From Reichenbachiella faecimaris (GTDB lineage: Bacteria; Bacteroidota; Bacteroidia; Cytophagales; Cyclobacteriaceae), in contig NZ_FWYF01000003.1 in NCBI RefSeq assembly GCF_900176375.1, forward strand, positions 310,001 through 374,000: 64,000 bases of DNA, given 5' to 3'. Positions 9,116 through 18,413 of the stretch are shown piece after piece; within the stretch, counting starts at the first letter, position 1, and the number at the start of each line of letters is the position of its first letter. The notes beneath the pieces are model-generated. The model saw nothing but the letters and a program-made list of their open reading frames with translations. It did no database searches and was not told the origin of the DNA. A program made the position numbers and the translations under genes.

Positions 9116-11338
9116 TTATTTGATTTCCTTGGACTTTGTACTATTTACAAAAAGTACATCACCAATGGAGTCATAGCCCTGGAAGATTTCTTCGCCTAGT
9201 TGCTTGACGGCCTCAGAACGGAACCCCAATATAGTCAAGTCAGCATCCTTCGAGTGCGCATTGATAATCTGGCGGTTGTCTACACCTTCTGACCTTTCAA
9301 TAATTCGGACGTTGTTAGCCGAAATAGGAAGTCTTCCAGTTTTTATAAGTTGCAGCAGTTCTTCTTTTTGCTCTTCTAATTCTTCGTCATGCACGATGGC
9401 TGATATTTTGATTTCAGCTTTTTTCCATTGCGGGTGACCTAAAATTACGAAGCCCAATAAGATCATTAAGTTGGCATTGTTGTAGTCTGATGGTTTGATC
9501 CAGATGTGAATTTCAGCTTTGGACTCAAGGCCTCGATCACTGCTAGCCAATATACAAGTGTCAAACCCAGAGGCCCTCACCATGGGATAATTACTCATTA
9601 TGTCCTCAATTCCCTCAGTTTGATGTTTTGAGAATTCAAACAGCATCATATTAATATCCTTGCCCGAAACACTCGGCAGCTGAAGTGCCTGAGCTACTGC
9701 CGTGGTATATGAAGGCGAAACCATGGTGTCCACATACACATTGCTCTCAGAAATGTCTGCCACGCGAATCAGTCTTGCCAATTCCTCCTTGGACTCTAAA
9801 TTGGTTTCGTTAGAATAATAACCTTTGATATAGTGTAGATAGGTGCCAAAACCATAACGATGTGAGATCCAACTCATCATTTCAAATGCTGTTGGCCGTT
9901 CGAAAGAAGAACCTGAAATACAAATCACAGAAGGTCGCCAGTTGTCATCGTCTTTGTCTGCTTTCTGAATAAATACTTGAATCTGTCGTATCAATTGAAA
10001 GATCACTCCTTGGAAAATATTGGCCATCCCTGCCTTATCTTCATTGAATTTGGAAAGACCAAAATAGATCAAAATCATAATCGTAATAGAAGCAACTGCG
10101 TAGGCAGCATCCATTTTGAAAATTAAAAAGAGACACATGATTGCTCCCAGTAGTGAGATGTACCACTTGGATCTAAAGGCAGGTCGGTAAGATGGGTCAG
10201 CGGCAAAATGCTGAAAAAATGATATTGTACAAATAGCGCCATAGGTCACCATAAAGAACATAGAAATCACTTTCGCTACAGTGTCTATACTTCCAAGACT
10301 CACAAAGAACAGCGCCAATCCGACCGTAACCACGGTGGCATTCACAGGTTCATTGGTATTGGCCTTGCCTCTGGATAGAAAAATATTGATGGCTTGAGTT
10401 GGGAATATATTGTCTGCAGCAAGTGCTTGCAATGTTCTAGGGGCTACCATAATGGAACCTAAGGCAGAGGAGATCGTGGCGGCCGCCAGACCTATGGGGA
10501 TGATTGGTCCCCAAAGCGCGATTTTAGACATGATCAGTTGATCATTGACTAAGTCATCAGGGCTAGCGTTTACGGCCAGCTTGTATCCAATGAAAACGTA
10601 AATAACCATGCCTATCAAAGTGGCGGACAGTGTTCCCCAAGGGATAGATTTTTTGGGGTCTTTTAAATCTCCTGACAACCCAACACCCGCAGTCATGCCA
10701 GTAAAGGCAGGGAAGATAATGGCAAAGACAATAAAGAAATCCTGACTTTCAGTCACTCTGGCCATGATATCGAATTTTTCTAAACTTGCATTGTAATCCG
10801 TACTTCCCAGAAAGAAGAAAGTCAGTGACACGAACAAGGTTGCTACCACAATGTACAAGGCTTTCATGCCCAGGTCTGCCCCTTTGGTGAGCATCAAAAT
10901 ACTCAGCAGAAGTACAGCTGGAATGGTAATCCAGCGTTTGTCTCCAATGCCTAAGTTGTAGACTTCATTGACCCACGCGATGACCGGATCAAAGGCTTCT
11001 CCAAAGGCGATCACATAAAAAGCCACACTGATGGCTTGAGAGAGATACAAAGCAATTCCTATAGAGGCGCCTATGTTGATGCCAAATGACCTCGAAATGA
11101 TGTAGTATTCTCCACCACCTTCTACTTTTTGATTGGTAGCAATTTCCGCAATCGACATGGCAGTAGGGATAGTCACCATGTGACCAATAATTACTATAGC
11201 GACTGTACCTAAGAAGCCGACACTTCCCACAGCAAATCCAAAACGTAGGAACATGACTGCTCCCAGTATGGTTGAGATGGCCGTCAGGAAAACTGGCAAA
11301 GTACCAAAATTTGCCTTTTTGGATATCAGGTCGTTCAT
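9116..11338 (-). CDS. SLC12-like cation-chloride cotransporter (APC superfamily)
   Basis: 740 residues. The N-terminal ~440 residues form about 12 membrane segments. The opening FGTLPVFLTAISTILGAVMFLRFGFAVG matches the TM1 region of Na-K-Cl cotransporters (the G-A-I/V-MFLR motif). EGGGEYYIISRSFG and FPAFTGMTAGVGLSGDLKDPKKSIPWGT are also family signatures. The C-terminal ~280 residues are soluble, with ISGSSFERPTAFEMMSWI and a late universal-stress-like segment (NAHSKDADLTILGF), as in SLC12 regulatory domains. It probably couples chloride to Na+ or K+ flux. The start lies 3 bp past the stop of the upstream anchored protein gene, so they form an operon. Confidence 0.87.
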   Translation of the reverse strand: MNDLISKKANFGTLPVFLTAISTILGAVMFLRFGFAVGSVGFLGTVAIVIIGHMVTIPTAMSIAEIATNQKVEGGGEYYIISRSFGINIGASIGIALYLSQAISVAFYVIAFGEAFDPVIAWVNEVYNLGIGDKRWITIPAVLLLSILMLTKGADLGMKALYIVVATLFVSLTFFFLGSTDYNASLEKFDIMARVTESQDFFIVFAIIFPAFTGMTAGVGLSGDLKDPKKSIPWGTLSATLIGMVIYVFIGYKLAVNASPDDLVNDQLIMSKIALWGPIIPIGLAAATISSALGSIMVAPRTLQALAADNIFPTQAINIFLSRGKANTNEPVNATVVTVGLALFFVSLGSIDTVAKVISMFFMVTYGAICTISFFQHFAADPSYRPAFRSKWYISLLGAIMCLFLIFKMDAAYAVASITIMILIYFGLSKFNEDKAGMANIFQGVIFQLIRQIQVFIQKADKDDDNWRPSVICISGSSFERPTAFEMMSWISHRYGFGTYLHYIKGYYSNETNLESKEELARLIRVADISESNVYVDTMVSPSYTTAVAQALQLPSVSGKDINMMLFEFSKHQTEGIEDIMSNYPMVRASGFDTCILASSDRGLESKAEIHIWIKPSDYNNANLMILLGFVILGHPQWKKAEIKISAIVHDEELEEQKEELLQLIKTGRLPISANNVRIIERSEGVDNRQIINAHSKDADLTILGFRSEAVKQLGEEIFQGYDSIGDVLFVNSTKSKEIK

Positions 11339-11341
11339 AGG

Positions 11342-14068
11342 TTATTTTTTCAAAGACACAATATTGAGTTGGTTGCCAATACTGCAATATAGATCAAATT
11401 GGCCTTTGCTCTCCTGAAATAATACAGCCAGCTCGTGCCCCACTTCCAAAGGAGATTCATGCAGCAACCTACCATCTTGATTGTACAGATACCCCAGTCT
11501 CTTTTCTTGATCAATGACAATGATCAGCTGGTTGTCAATTCCGAAATAGTAGTATTGAAAAATTAATTTTTTCGCATTTATTTCAACCTTGAATTGCTCG
11601 ACTAGTGCTTCATTGAATACAGTCAGCTCGTTTTCATTTTTCTTGATAACAATGAATTCTTTTTCAGTACCTGAATTCACCAGATGGAAGCTCGCTTGAT
11701 CGTTTTCTCTTACCAGCTGCCCTCTATTCGTTACCACTCCAGCTAAATTAAACGATACCAATTCACCTAAATCTGTCAACGCTGAGATTTCAGTATTGGC
11801 TGGCTTACTTCCTTTACTGATAAAATAATCTTGGGAGATCTTTCCTTTTAGGTCAATTGGAAAACCATCCCTGACATCTCCTCGTCTGGTTAAATTTTGG
11901 AAAATGCCATTTTGCTGAACCAGTAGCATATAGTCGTTTTTCTGTACACGCACGTGTCTGCCAAGTGTAGCCGGGCTACTTCCCATTTTCTTAGGATTCC
12001 AACCGTCAAGCAATTTGCCAGCTTTGTTGTATAGGTAGTAGTTTCCCTTGCTGTCGGCCACCATGATGCGGTAGTTTCTAGACTTGTCGTAGTCTATGAG
12101 AGACAGTTCACGGATCTTGTTGTCAGACTTGAGTGTCAATGGATAACCTGGAATATAAGTACCATTTCTATCGATCATGTGTATTGTTTTGTCCAGAGCA
12201 AACAAATATTGGAGCTTTCCATTTTTGTAATAATCCACCTGATAGATCTTGCTTTTCAATTTTCCTTTCAACGGAATTTGACGGACAGGTTTGAGATTGA
12301 CATCCAAAAGGTGCAAGGTGAAGGCCTCATCTTGCACCATCATTTCGAGTGTACGGTCGTTGTGATTGCGTACGGCAAATGGCTTGGAAATTAGATTGTT
12401 GGCAAAACCCTGAAGCTTTTGAATTTCAAATGACTGTGGTTTGATTTGCTTGATCAAGTCGCCAGGATGCTGAAGTAACAAACTGGTATAATACTCCCCA
12501 TCCACATGAGTAAACTGAACTGCTCCATATTCGATTTGTGAAAGAATGGTTTTGTTCTCCTCCAGATATTCGGCCCAGTTGTCATTAAGTACTTTGCCTA
12601 CCAGATTGAGTGCTCCACTAGATTTTACAAACATGCTAAAATTGCCATCCTCATGTGTAGACTCTAAGAATGCATTTGTGCGTACCGAACGTCTCCAAGT
12701 ATTTTCGTTGTCAATGTCGTCAATCAAAATCTCCAGTACCTGTTGGCTATTGCCAAAATAGACATAGCTCCCATCTATAAAATAGTAAGCAGATGGAAAC
12801 CCACTGTACATGGATCCAAACAGGCGAGAAGGAATTTCATCAATATTGATATGTTTGATTTGTCGATCGGCATATTGCTCAAGGTATAAGGCGGAGTCGA
12901 CATTGGCTTTTTGAGCTAGTGATTCAAAAAATTGAGAAGCCAACTCCTGACTTTTGTGCTCTATACAAAAAATCAAATCTGAATGGAATGAACGACTGGA
13001 TTCCAGTACAAAATATCCCACTTCATTGGCCATGAATTCGTAAAAGTCACGAATGTTAAAATCAAATCGATTTTCGAGTTCTCCAATTTGAGTCAACTGA
13101 GCTGGTTCATGCTTTCGCCAATAGTTTTTCAATCCGACATGCCATTGACTCACATCTTCAACTGAAGCGTGCAAAACATAAGACGTACTGGCAGGCACGA
13201 TATTTTTCATATCAAAGCCAACACCTCGAATACCGTCGAATGCACTTAGGTAATTGATTTTGGACGTGTCATTGACGGCAAAGCCAGACAGATGAATTTT
13301 ATCATTTTCAATATTCAAATCGAGATACATCAAATGGGTCAGCCATTTTAATGGCGTAGTATCGATTTGTACAGGATCTGCGAAAATTCCAGCTAATTTG
13401 TTGAGGTAGTTGGTGTTGATGTAGCACCTGCCAGCGCCAGAATTGCCCTGTGCGACCTTAGCTACCCGCCTTTCTGTTTCCTGATAGGTGTTTACCCTAC
13501 TATCTGCAATCATGCGTATGGCATCTTCCACCAAAAAAGGAGAGAAGCTGGCGATCAAATAATTTTTGTGAAAAATATAGGTGAGCGTGGTTTTCCCCTT
13601 TTTGAATTCAGTAACGATATAGTCCTGATAATTTCTCTCTTTTCGCTCAAAAAGGAGACTGTCTTTTAAATATTGCTGTAATTCACTAAGCAAACTATGC
13701 TGCTGAAGTTCTTGAACCTCCAGAATATACAAAGCAGCCAATGACTCATTGGTATTTTGGTGAAAGGAAATCAACAAATGCCCCTGATCCACCACCTTCG
13801 AAAACTGATGATTGGTAGCCGAATCCAGTCGACTGATCACTTGCTGAACGGAATCTAACTCAGGTAATGACTTGAGGTTTTTAACAATTTTTCTTTTGTC
13901 GTCTGTGCGCCAGAGGTAAGTGAAATCGTTGGGCTCGAATACGAGAATAGAATTGTCTGGTACGAATGACCAAATGGTGATTCTGCTTTGTTTCCAGAGG
14001 TGGTAGCCACCCATTGCTGCTCCTGCTAGAAGAGCTCCAATAACGATAACAATTAGTACTTTTTTCAA
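11342..14068 (-). CDS. Signal-anchored 908-residue protein with propeller-like C-terminal half
   Basis: No named function recognised. I place the start at the TTG at 14068 (LKKVLIVIVIGALLAGAAMGGYHLW, a signal anchor); an upstream TTG at 14122 adds 18 residues. The N-terminal part after the anchor (IWSFVPDNSILVFEPND) resembles Bacteroidota DUF3352-like envelope proteins. The C-terminal third has repeated blades such as HMIDRNGTYIPGYPL, YLYNKAGKLLDGWNPK, LTRRGDVRDGFPIDL and YLYNQDGRLLHESPL, which suggests a beta-propeller facing the periplasm. It is the first gene of a two-gene unit with the SLC12-like transporter, so it may modulate or sense for it (inference). Confidence 0.75.
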   Translation of the reverse strand: MKKVLIVIVIGALLAGAAMGGYHLWKQSRITIWSFVPDNSILVFEPNDFTYLWRTDDKRKIVKNLKSLPELDSVQQVISRLDSATNHQFSKVVDQGHLLISFHQNTNESLAALYILEVQELQQHSLLSELQQYLKDSLLFERKERNYQDYIVTEFKKGKTTLTYIFHKNYLIASFSPFLVEDAIRMIADSRVNTYQETERRVAKVAQGNSGAGRCYINTNYLNKLAGIFADPVQIDTTPLKWLTHLMYLDLNIENDKIHLSGFAVNDTSKINYLSAFDGIRGVGFDMKNIVPASTSYVLHASVEDVSQWHVGLKNYWRKHEPAQLTQIGELENRFDFNIRDFYEFMANEVGYFVLESSRSFHSDLIFCIEHKSQELASQFFESLAQKANVDSALYLEQYADRQIKHINIDEIPSRLFGSMYSGFPSAYYFIDGSYVYFGNSQQVLEILIDDIDNENTWRRSVRTNAFLESTHEDGNFSMFVKSSGALNLVGKVLNDNWAEYLEENKTILSQIEYGAVQFTHVDGEYYTSLLLQHPGDLIKQIKPQSFEIQKLQGFANNLISKPFAVRNHNDRTLEMMVQDEAFTLHLLDVNLKPVRQIPLKGKLKSKIYQVDYYKNGKLQYLFALDKTIHMIDRNGTYIPGYPLTLKSDNKIRELSLIDYDKSRNYRIMVADSKGNYYLYNKAGKLLDGWNPKKMGSSPATLGRHVRVQKNDYMLLVQQNGIFQNLTRRGDVRDGFPIDLKGKISQDYFISKGSKPANTEISALTDLGELVSFNLAGVVTNRGQLVRENDQASFHLVNSGTEKEFIVIKKNENELTVFNEALVEQFKVEINAKKLIFQYYYFGIDNQLIIVIDQEKRLGYLYNQDGRLLHESPLEVGHELAVLFQESKGQFDLYCSIGNQLNIVSLKK

Positions 14069-14270
14069 TCTTGCTCTTTTGATGCAAATTATGGAGGGGA
14101 GTGTTAGAATGCAAGTGAGCAAGTAGCAATTGTAGATTAAATCGAGTCATCCCTTAGTGCAGTGGAGAGATTCTCTCAATGAATGACAGTTGGCGTAAAC
14201 ATCATACTGACCTTACTACATTTTGTATGAGAGATTTCTACGATCGTACATTCTGATGAATAACACCTAC

Positions 14271-15413
14271 CTATCTCCTGCTCCCTTCATACAACTCATA
14301 CTCCAACAATCTGCATTCGATTCTGGCATTCATAAATTCAGTACGGGTTTTGGTGCGTAGACCAATAGACTTAGCGAGATTAGAATTGCCAGTGAAGATA
14401 TAGCCCATCTTGCCGCCACAGGATTGTTTGAAGAAATCCCCTATGTCTTTGTACACGGACTTTAGCATAGACTCTTCACCAAGCCTTTCACCATATTCGG
14501 GATTGAGCATCACTATGCCGGGGCCAGTAGGCACAAAAGTTTTCTCGAACGGTACTTTATCGAAATCGATCATCTTTTCTACGCCAGCAGTTCTCGCATT
14601 GGCTTGGGCTGCGTCTATGGCATCGCCATTCCAGTCAGTGGCAATGATACTAGATTTGATCCTATCCTTGTATTCAGCTTTCGCTAATGTTTCATTCCAA
14701 CGTGAAGGGTCGTATCCATCTATGTGCATGAAGCCAAAATTGTCTCTGTGTAGGCCAGGAGGAATACCAGCTGCCATCAGTGCAGCCTCAATGGCCAACG
14801 TTCCACTACCACACATGGGATTGATAAAGGCACCTTTGTGGTCGTTCCAGCCAGCTGAGATCAAACATGCTGAAGCCAATGATTCGAGTATGGGTGCTTT
14901 GAAAGGCAGCTTCCTGTATCCGTGCTTGGTAATTGTTTCACCAGAGGTGTCAAAATAGACATGCACCTTATTCAAATGCCAAAACATATAAATAACCGTC
15001 TGATCCTTTTCATTGCCAGAGTCTGGGCGTGTACCAGTCTCTTCTTGCATTCGATCTACAATGGCATCCTTCAATTTCAGATTAGCAAATCGTCCGTCCC
15101 TAATGAAGTCGTTTTTCACATAACTCTGGACAGAGATTTTTGTATTTTTTGGCAAAAGCTTATGCCAAGGGATTTTTTTGGCTTCTTCATACATCTTGTC
15201 TGGATGATTGGCTTCAAATGATTTGATCAGCCAAAGTACTCGCGATGCCGTTCGAAGATTTAGGTTCAAATGCATCACTTCTTTCCAACCACCTTCTACT
15301 GTCACACCGCTTTTTTCAGCTCGTAAAATTCTATAGCCTAAATCCTGCACTTCTTTTTTTAGAAATGGAGATAGCGAAGGCTGACAGTTGATGACTAGTT
15401 TGGATTGACGCAC
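14271..15413 (-). CDS. THUMP-domain class I SAM-dependent RNA methyltransferase (RlmL N-domain/UPF0020 type)
   Basis: 380 residues. The N-terminal ~160 residues form a THUMP-like RNA-binding region (GYRILRAEKSGVTVEGG, RTASRVLWLIKSF). The C-terminal methylase has motif I NPMCGSGTLAIEAALMA, a DWNGDAIDAAQANARTAGV acidic loop and the catalytic NPEYGERLG in place of the usual NPPYGER. The architecture fits 23S rRNA m2G methyltransferases or tRNA guanine-N2 methyltransferases. The N-P-E-Y variant is, to my knowledge, common in this phylum. It is monocistronic; a 25-bp inverted repeat lies upstream of its start. Confidence 0.87.
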   Translation of the reverse strand: MRQSKLVINCQPSLSPFLKKEVQDLGYRILRAEKSGVTVEGGWKEVMHLNLNLRTASRVLWLIKSFEANHPDKMYEEAKKIPWHKLLPKNTKISVQSYVKNDFIRDGRFANLKLKDAIVDRMQEETGTRPDSGNEKDQTVIYMFWHLNKVHVYFDTSGETITKHGYRKLPFKAPILESLASACLISAGWNDHKGAFINPMCGSGTLAIEAALMAAGIPPGLHRDNFGFMHIDGYDPSRWNETLAKAEYKDRIKSSIIATDWNGDAIDAAQANARTAGVEKMIDFDKVPFEKTFVPTGPGIVMLNPEYGERLGEESMLKSVYKDIGDFFKQSCGGKMGYIFTGNSNLAKSIGLRTKTRTEFMNARIECRLLEYELYEGSRR

Positions 15414-15448
15414 AATGTATGAGTTAAAAGTTAATAGTTAAAAGTGAA

Positions 15449-15514
15449 AAAGTCGAAGGTGAATTAAAGTAAGGAGCTAAAAATGGATTCTTACTTTAAT
15501 TCACCCTCGACTTT
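15449..15514. repeat. 25-bp inverted repeat between two minus-strand genes
   Basis: Left arm 15449-15473 and right arm 15490-15514 are reverse complements with one mismatch, around a 16-nt loop. It lies between the M20 dipeptidase stop (15522) and the methyltransferase start (15413). It probably ends the dipeptidase transcript, but there is no long T-run on the minus strand, and the arms are longer than a normal intrinsic terminator. Confidence 0.5.
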
Positions 15515-15521
15515 AATCTCC

Positions 15522-16883
15522 TTATTTCTCTGCAAAATATTTATAGAACCAAGTGATGGTCTCTATGCCTTTCATGTAATTGAATACACCATAGCTCTCA
15601 TTGGGAGAATGGATCGCATCTTCATCCAAACCAAAGCCTAGCATCACAGAATCTAATTCTAAAACATCTTGAAACAGGGCCACGATTGGTATACTGCCCC
15701 CATCTCTCATTGGGATGGGTTCTTTGCCCCAGGCCTGAACGAATGCTTTGCTGGCCGCTCTAAATCCGTCAGAATCTGTTGGGATTACTGCCGCCTCACC
15801 TCCATGGTGGGGAGTTACTTTTACTTTCACGTGTGCTGGGGCAATGCTTTCTATATGATTTTTCACTAATGCTGTAATCTCGTCGCTGTTTTGGTTAGGT
15901 ACCAATCGGGTAGATATTTTGGCGTAAGCCTTAGAAGGCAATACGGTCTTAGCCCCTTCTCCTGTATAGCCACCCCAGATACCATTGACATCTAAAGTGG
16001 GACGGATGCCAATTCTTTCTAAAGTGCTGAATCCATCTTCTCCCTTTACATCAGCTATGTCTAGTTCCTTTTTATATTCTTCTAAATCGAATGGAGCTTT
16101 GGCCATGGCTTCTCTTTCGACTGTAGTAAGCTCCAATACTTTATCATAAAACCCTGGAATAGTGATATGCCCTTTGTCATCAATCAGAGAGGAGATCATA
16201 TCGCAAAGCGTATTGATCGGATTGCCTACTGCACCACCATACATGCCAGAGTGCAAATCTCTATTGGGGCCTACCACTTCCACTTCCAGATAGCTCAGTC
16301 CCCTCAAACCAACTGTCATGGAGGGGCAATCGTTGCTGATGATACCTGTGTCTGATATGACAATCACATCAGCCTTCAACTTTTCTTTATTTGCTTTTAC
16401 AAATTCGCCAAGGTTTTCAGAGCCTACTTCCTCTTCTCCCTCGATCATGAATTTGACATTACATGGCAATTCGTCATTGGCCATCATGGCTTCGAAAGCC
16501 TTCACGTGCATGTACATTTGACCCTTATCGTCACAAGCACCACGGGCATAGATTTTGTCATTTTTGATCACAGGCTCGAACGGAGGCGAATCCCACAATT
16601 CGTAAGGGTCTGCTGGTTGCACGTCATAGTGTCCATAGACCAATACGGTTGGTAGATGGTCACCTACATGCTTCTCGGCATAAACCACAGGGTGCCCCTT
16701 GGTTTCACAGATTTCTGCTTTGTCTACACCAGCAGATTCAAATTTTTCTTTGATAAATTCGGCGGCTCTTCGAACGTCACTATCGAACTTAGAGTCGGCA
16801 CTTACTGAAGGAATCCTGAGCAAGTCGAACAGTTCATCTAGGAACCTTTGCTTATTAGCTAATATGTAGTCTATTGATTTCAT
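15522..16883 (-). CDS. M20-family dipeptidase
   Basis: 453 residues. Metal-site motifs of the M20 peptidases are present: GHYDVQPADPYELWDSPPF, ARGACDDKGQMYMH, EGEEEVGSENL, SDTGI, and a C-terminal DAIHSPNESYG carrying the last metal histidine. The family (ArgE/DapE/CNDP) hydrolyses dipeptides using two zinc ions. Length and motif order match the cytosolic bacterial dipeptidases that resemble mammalian carnosinase-like CNDP2. There is no signal peptide. It shares the strand with pyrF 27 bp upstream, so pyrF and this gene may be cotranscribed. Confidence 0.9.
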   Translation of the reverse strand: MKSIDYILANKQRFLDELFDLLRIPSVSADSKFDSDVRRAAEFIKEKFESAGVDKAEICETKGHPVVYAEKHVGDHLPTVLVYGHYDVQPADPYELWDSPPFEPVIKNDKIYARGACDDKGQMYMHVKAFEAMMANDELPCNVKFMIEGEEEVGSENLGEFVKANKEKLKADVIVISDTGIISNDCPSMTVGLRGLSYLEVEVVGPNRDLHSGMYGGAVGNPINTLCDMISSLIDDKGHITIPGFYDKVLELTTVEREAMAKAPFDLEEYKKELDIADVKGEDGFSTLERIGIRPTLDVNGIWGGYTGEGAKTVLPSKAYAKISTRLVPNQNSDEITALVKNHIESIAPAHVKVKVTPHHGGEAAVIPTDSDGFRAASKAFVQAWGKEPIPMRDGGSIPIVALFQDVLELDSVMLGFGLDEDAIHSPNESYGVFNYMKGIETITWFYKYFAEK

Positions 16884-16910
16884 GTGTATCTTTTTTGAGT
16901 TGTATTTTAT

Positions 16911-17711
16911 TTATAAAAATGAGGCCATTTCGGTTTGCAATTTACGTGCTTCTTGATGTGCTGCTTCTACAAAGTCTTTGCCCGAAGAGGCATAAATAAT
17001 TCCTCTGGTAGAGTTAATAAGTAACCCGCATTGATCGTTCATGCCGTTTTCACAAACGGCTTTCAAATCACCACCTTGAGCTCCAACACCAGGCACCAAG
17101 AGGAAATGATTTGGAATGATCCTTCGAATGTCTTTCAAATATTCTGGGCGGGTGGCTCCTACCACATACATCATGTTTTGGTCACTCCCCCATCGTGATG
17201 AAGTTTCCATTACCTGCTGATAAAGTGGTTTGCCATCAGCCTTCAAAAATTGAAAATCTTTTCCTCCTTCATTGGAAGTCACTCCTAATAAGATGACCCA
17301 TTTGTCTTTAAATTCTAAAAATGGTTTCACAGAATCTGATCCCATATAAGGCGCTACGGTCACAGAATCAAAATTCATGTTGTCGAAAAAGGCTCTGGCA
17401 TACAGCGAAGAAGTGTTTCCAATATCACCACGCTTGGCATCTGCTATCGTGAAAATGTCCTTAGGAATGTAATTCACGGTTTTTTCCAAAGAAGCCCAGC
17501 CAGCAGCTCCCATGGCTTCGTAGAACGCTATATTGGGTTTGTAGGCCACAGCGAATTCTTTGGTCGCATCAATGATCTGCTTGTTGAATTCGAAGATGGG
17601 ATCTTCAGTATCTAAAAGGTGAGTTGGGATTTTTTTAATATCAGTATCCAAACCCACGCAGAGAAAGGATTGCTTCTGCTGGATTTGTTCAAATAGCGCC
17701 TCTTTTGTCAT
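16911..17711 (-). CDS. pyrF: Orotidine-5'-phosphate decarboxylase
   Basis: 266 residues, the type 2 (mycobacterial-like) subfamily by length. It has FLCVGLDTD near the start, [11 protein letters not shown], and the catalytic D91-A-K93-R-G-D96-IGNTS. It converts OMP to UMP in de novo pyrimidine synthesis. A TAnnTTTG-type -7 element (complement at 17716-17723) ends only 4 bp before the ATG. If used, it would give a nearly leaderless mRNA (inference). Confidence 0.95.
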   Translation of the reverse strand: MTKEALFEQIQQKQSFLCVGLDTDIKKIPTHLLDTEDPIFEFNKQIIDATKEFAVAYKPNIAFYEAMGAAGWASLEKTVNYIPKDIFTIADAKRGDIGNTSSLYARAFFDNMNFDSVTVAPYMGSDSVKPFLEFKDKWVILLGVTSNEGGKDFQFLKADGKPLYQQVMETSSRWGSDQNMMYVVGATRPEYLKDIRRIIPNHFLLVPGVGAQGGDLKAVCENGMNDQCGLLINSTRGIIYASSGKDFVEAAHQEARKLQTEMASFL

Positions 17712-17841
17712 GCCGCAAAAATAGGTTAAAGCAGAGAATTAACCCTTTGAAGTAACTGGAGATTTGATTAATTCAATTGAATATCCGAATGGATACCAAT
17801 AGGTTATTTTGTTTCAAATAAAAATCCATAATTTTGACTTA

Positions 17842-18141
17842 ATGGATTCTATTCTTATCAGTCCCAAAACAGACAAGGAGCTTAAGTACGTACTTGAGCT
17901 TTTGCATTCGTTGGAGATTGAGGCAAAGAAAATCAGCGAAAAGGATCGCGATGATTTTGAATTGGCTCAATTGCTCAAGAATGTGGATGCCTCTGGTATT
18001 GTCAGAGAAGAAACCCAGGCGATTAACCTGACAGACGCTCAGAGAAAATTACTAGAGCTAAGTGAAGAAGAAATGGCAGGTAAGACTGTAGTGCCAGAAA
18101 AAGCAATTCAAGTAGAGGAGGACGAATGGCTAAACAAGTAA
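17842..18141 (+). CDS. Putative antitoxin of a type II toxin-antitoxin pair
   Basis: 99 residues from the ATG at 17842 (MDSILISPKTDKELKYVLELL). It is helix-rich and acidic, with two halves: an N-terminal region resembling small antitoxin dimerisation domains, and a charged C-terminal tail that could wrap a toxin (EEEMAGKTVV, then EEDEWLNK). No precise family is assigned. It overlaps the next gene by 16 bp, a typical translational coupling in relBE/parDE-like loci. The identification rests mainly on that neighbour. Confidence 0.7.
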   Translation: MDSILISPKTDKELKYVLELLHSLEIEAKKISEKDRDDFELAQLLKNVDASGIVREETQAINLTDAQRKLLELSEEEMAGKTVVPEKAIQVEEDEWLNK

Positions 18142-18404
18142 TTTGGACAAATACGGCTCGGGAGGAAAGGCAGAAAATTTTGGAGAAATATTTCAAAAGA
18201 GATGGCCACAAAAACGAGTGCAAGAAGTTGGCCTTCTTGATTCGATCCAATGTCAAATTTCTTTCTAACTACAATTTTGCTGGTATAGAATCTAGCTATT
18301 CTGGTATGCGAGAAACTACCTGTGGCAGCTGTACGCTTTTCTATAAAATCCGAAATTCTTCACTGACGATTACAGGTATTTTCGAGAATAGATCAAAGAA
18401 ATAA
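18126..18404 (+). CDS. RelE/ParE-superfamily toxin
   Basis: 92 residues. MAKQVIWTNTAREERQKILEKYF is the characteristic first strand and helices of the RelE/ParE fold. A central GIESSYSGMRETTCGSCTLFYKI carries the beta-sheet, and it ends with ITGIFENRSKK, where ParE/RelE members usually have D-x-R. RelE types cleave ribosome-bound mRNA and ParE types poison gyrase; which applies here cannot be decided from sequence by eye. It overlaps the antitoxin gene by 16 bp and lies 9 bp before a radical SAM gene. Confidence 0.82.
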   Translation: MAKQVIWTNTAREERQKILEKYFKRDGHKNECKKLAFLIRSNVKFLSNYNFAGIESSYSGMRETTCGSCTLFYKIRNSSLTITGIFENRSKK

Positions 18405-18413
18405 CCGACAGGG

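Noticed and set aside
13881-14150. 89-codon minus-strand frame overlapping the start of the 908-residue protein gene
   Set aside because: It is in another frame of the same strand, with no membrane or domain signal and a biased composition.
14410-14958. 182-codon plus-strand frame antisense to the THUMP methyltransferase
   Set aside because: It lies wholly within the strong methyltransferase gene on the opposite strand, has no recognisable domain and no ribosome-binding context.
17709-17723. Leaderless pyrF mRNA
   Set aside because: The -7-like element ends 4 bp before the ATG, which would imply a leaderless message. There is no -33 box, so the element may be chance, and I have not called it.
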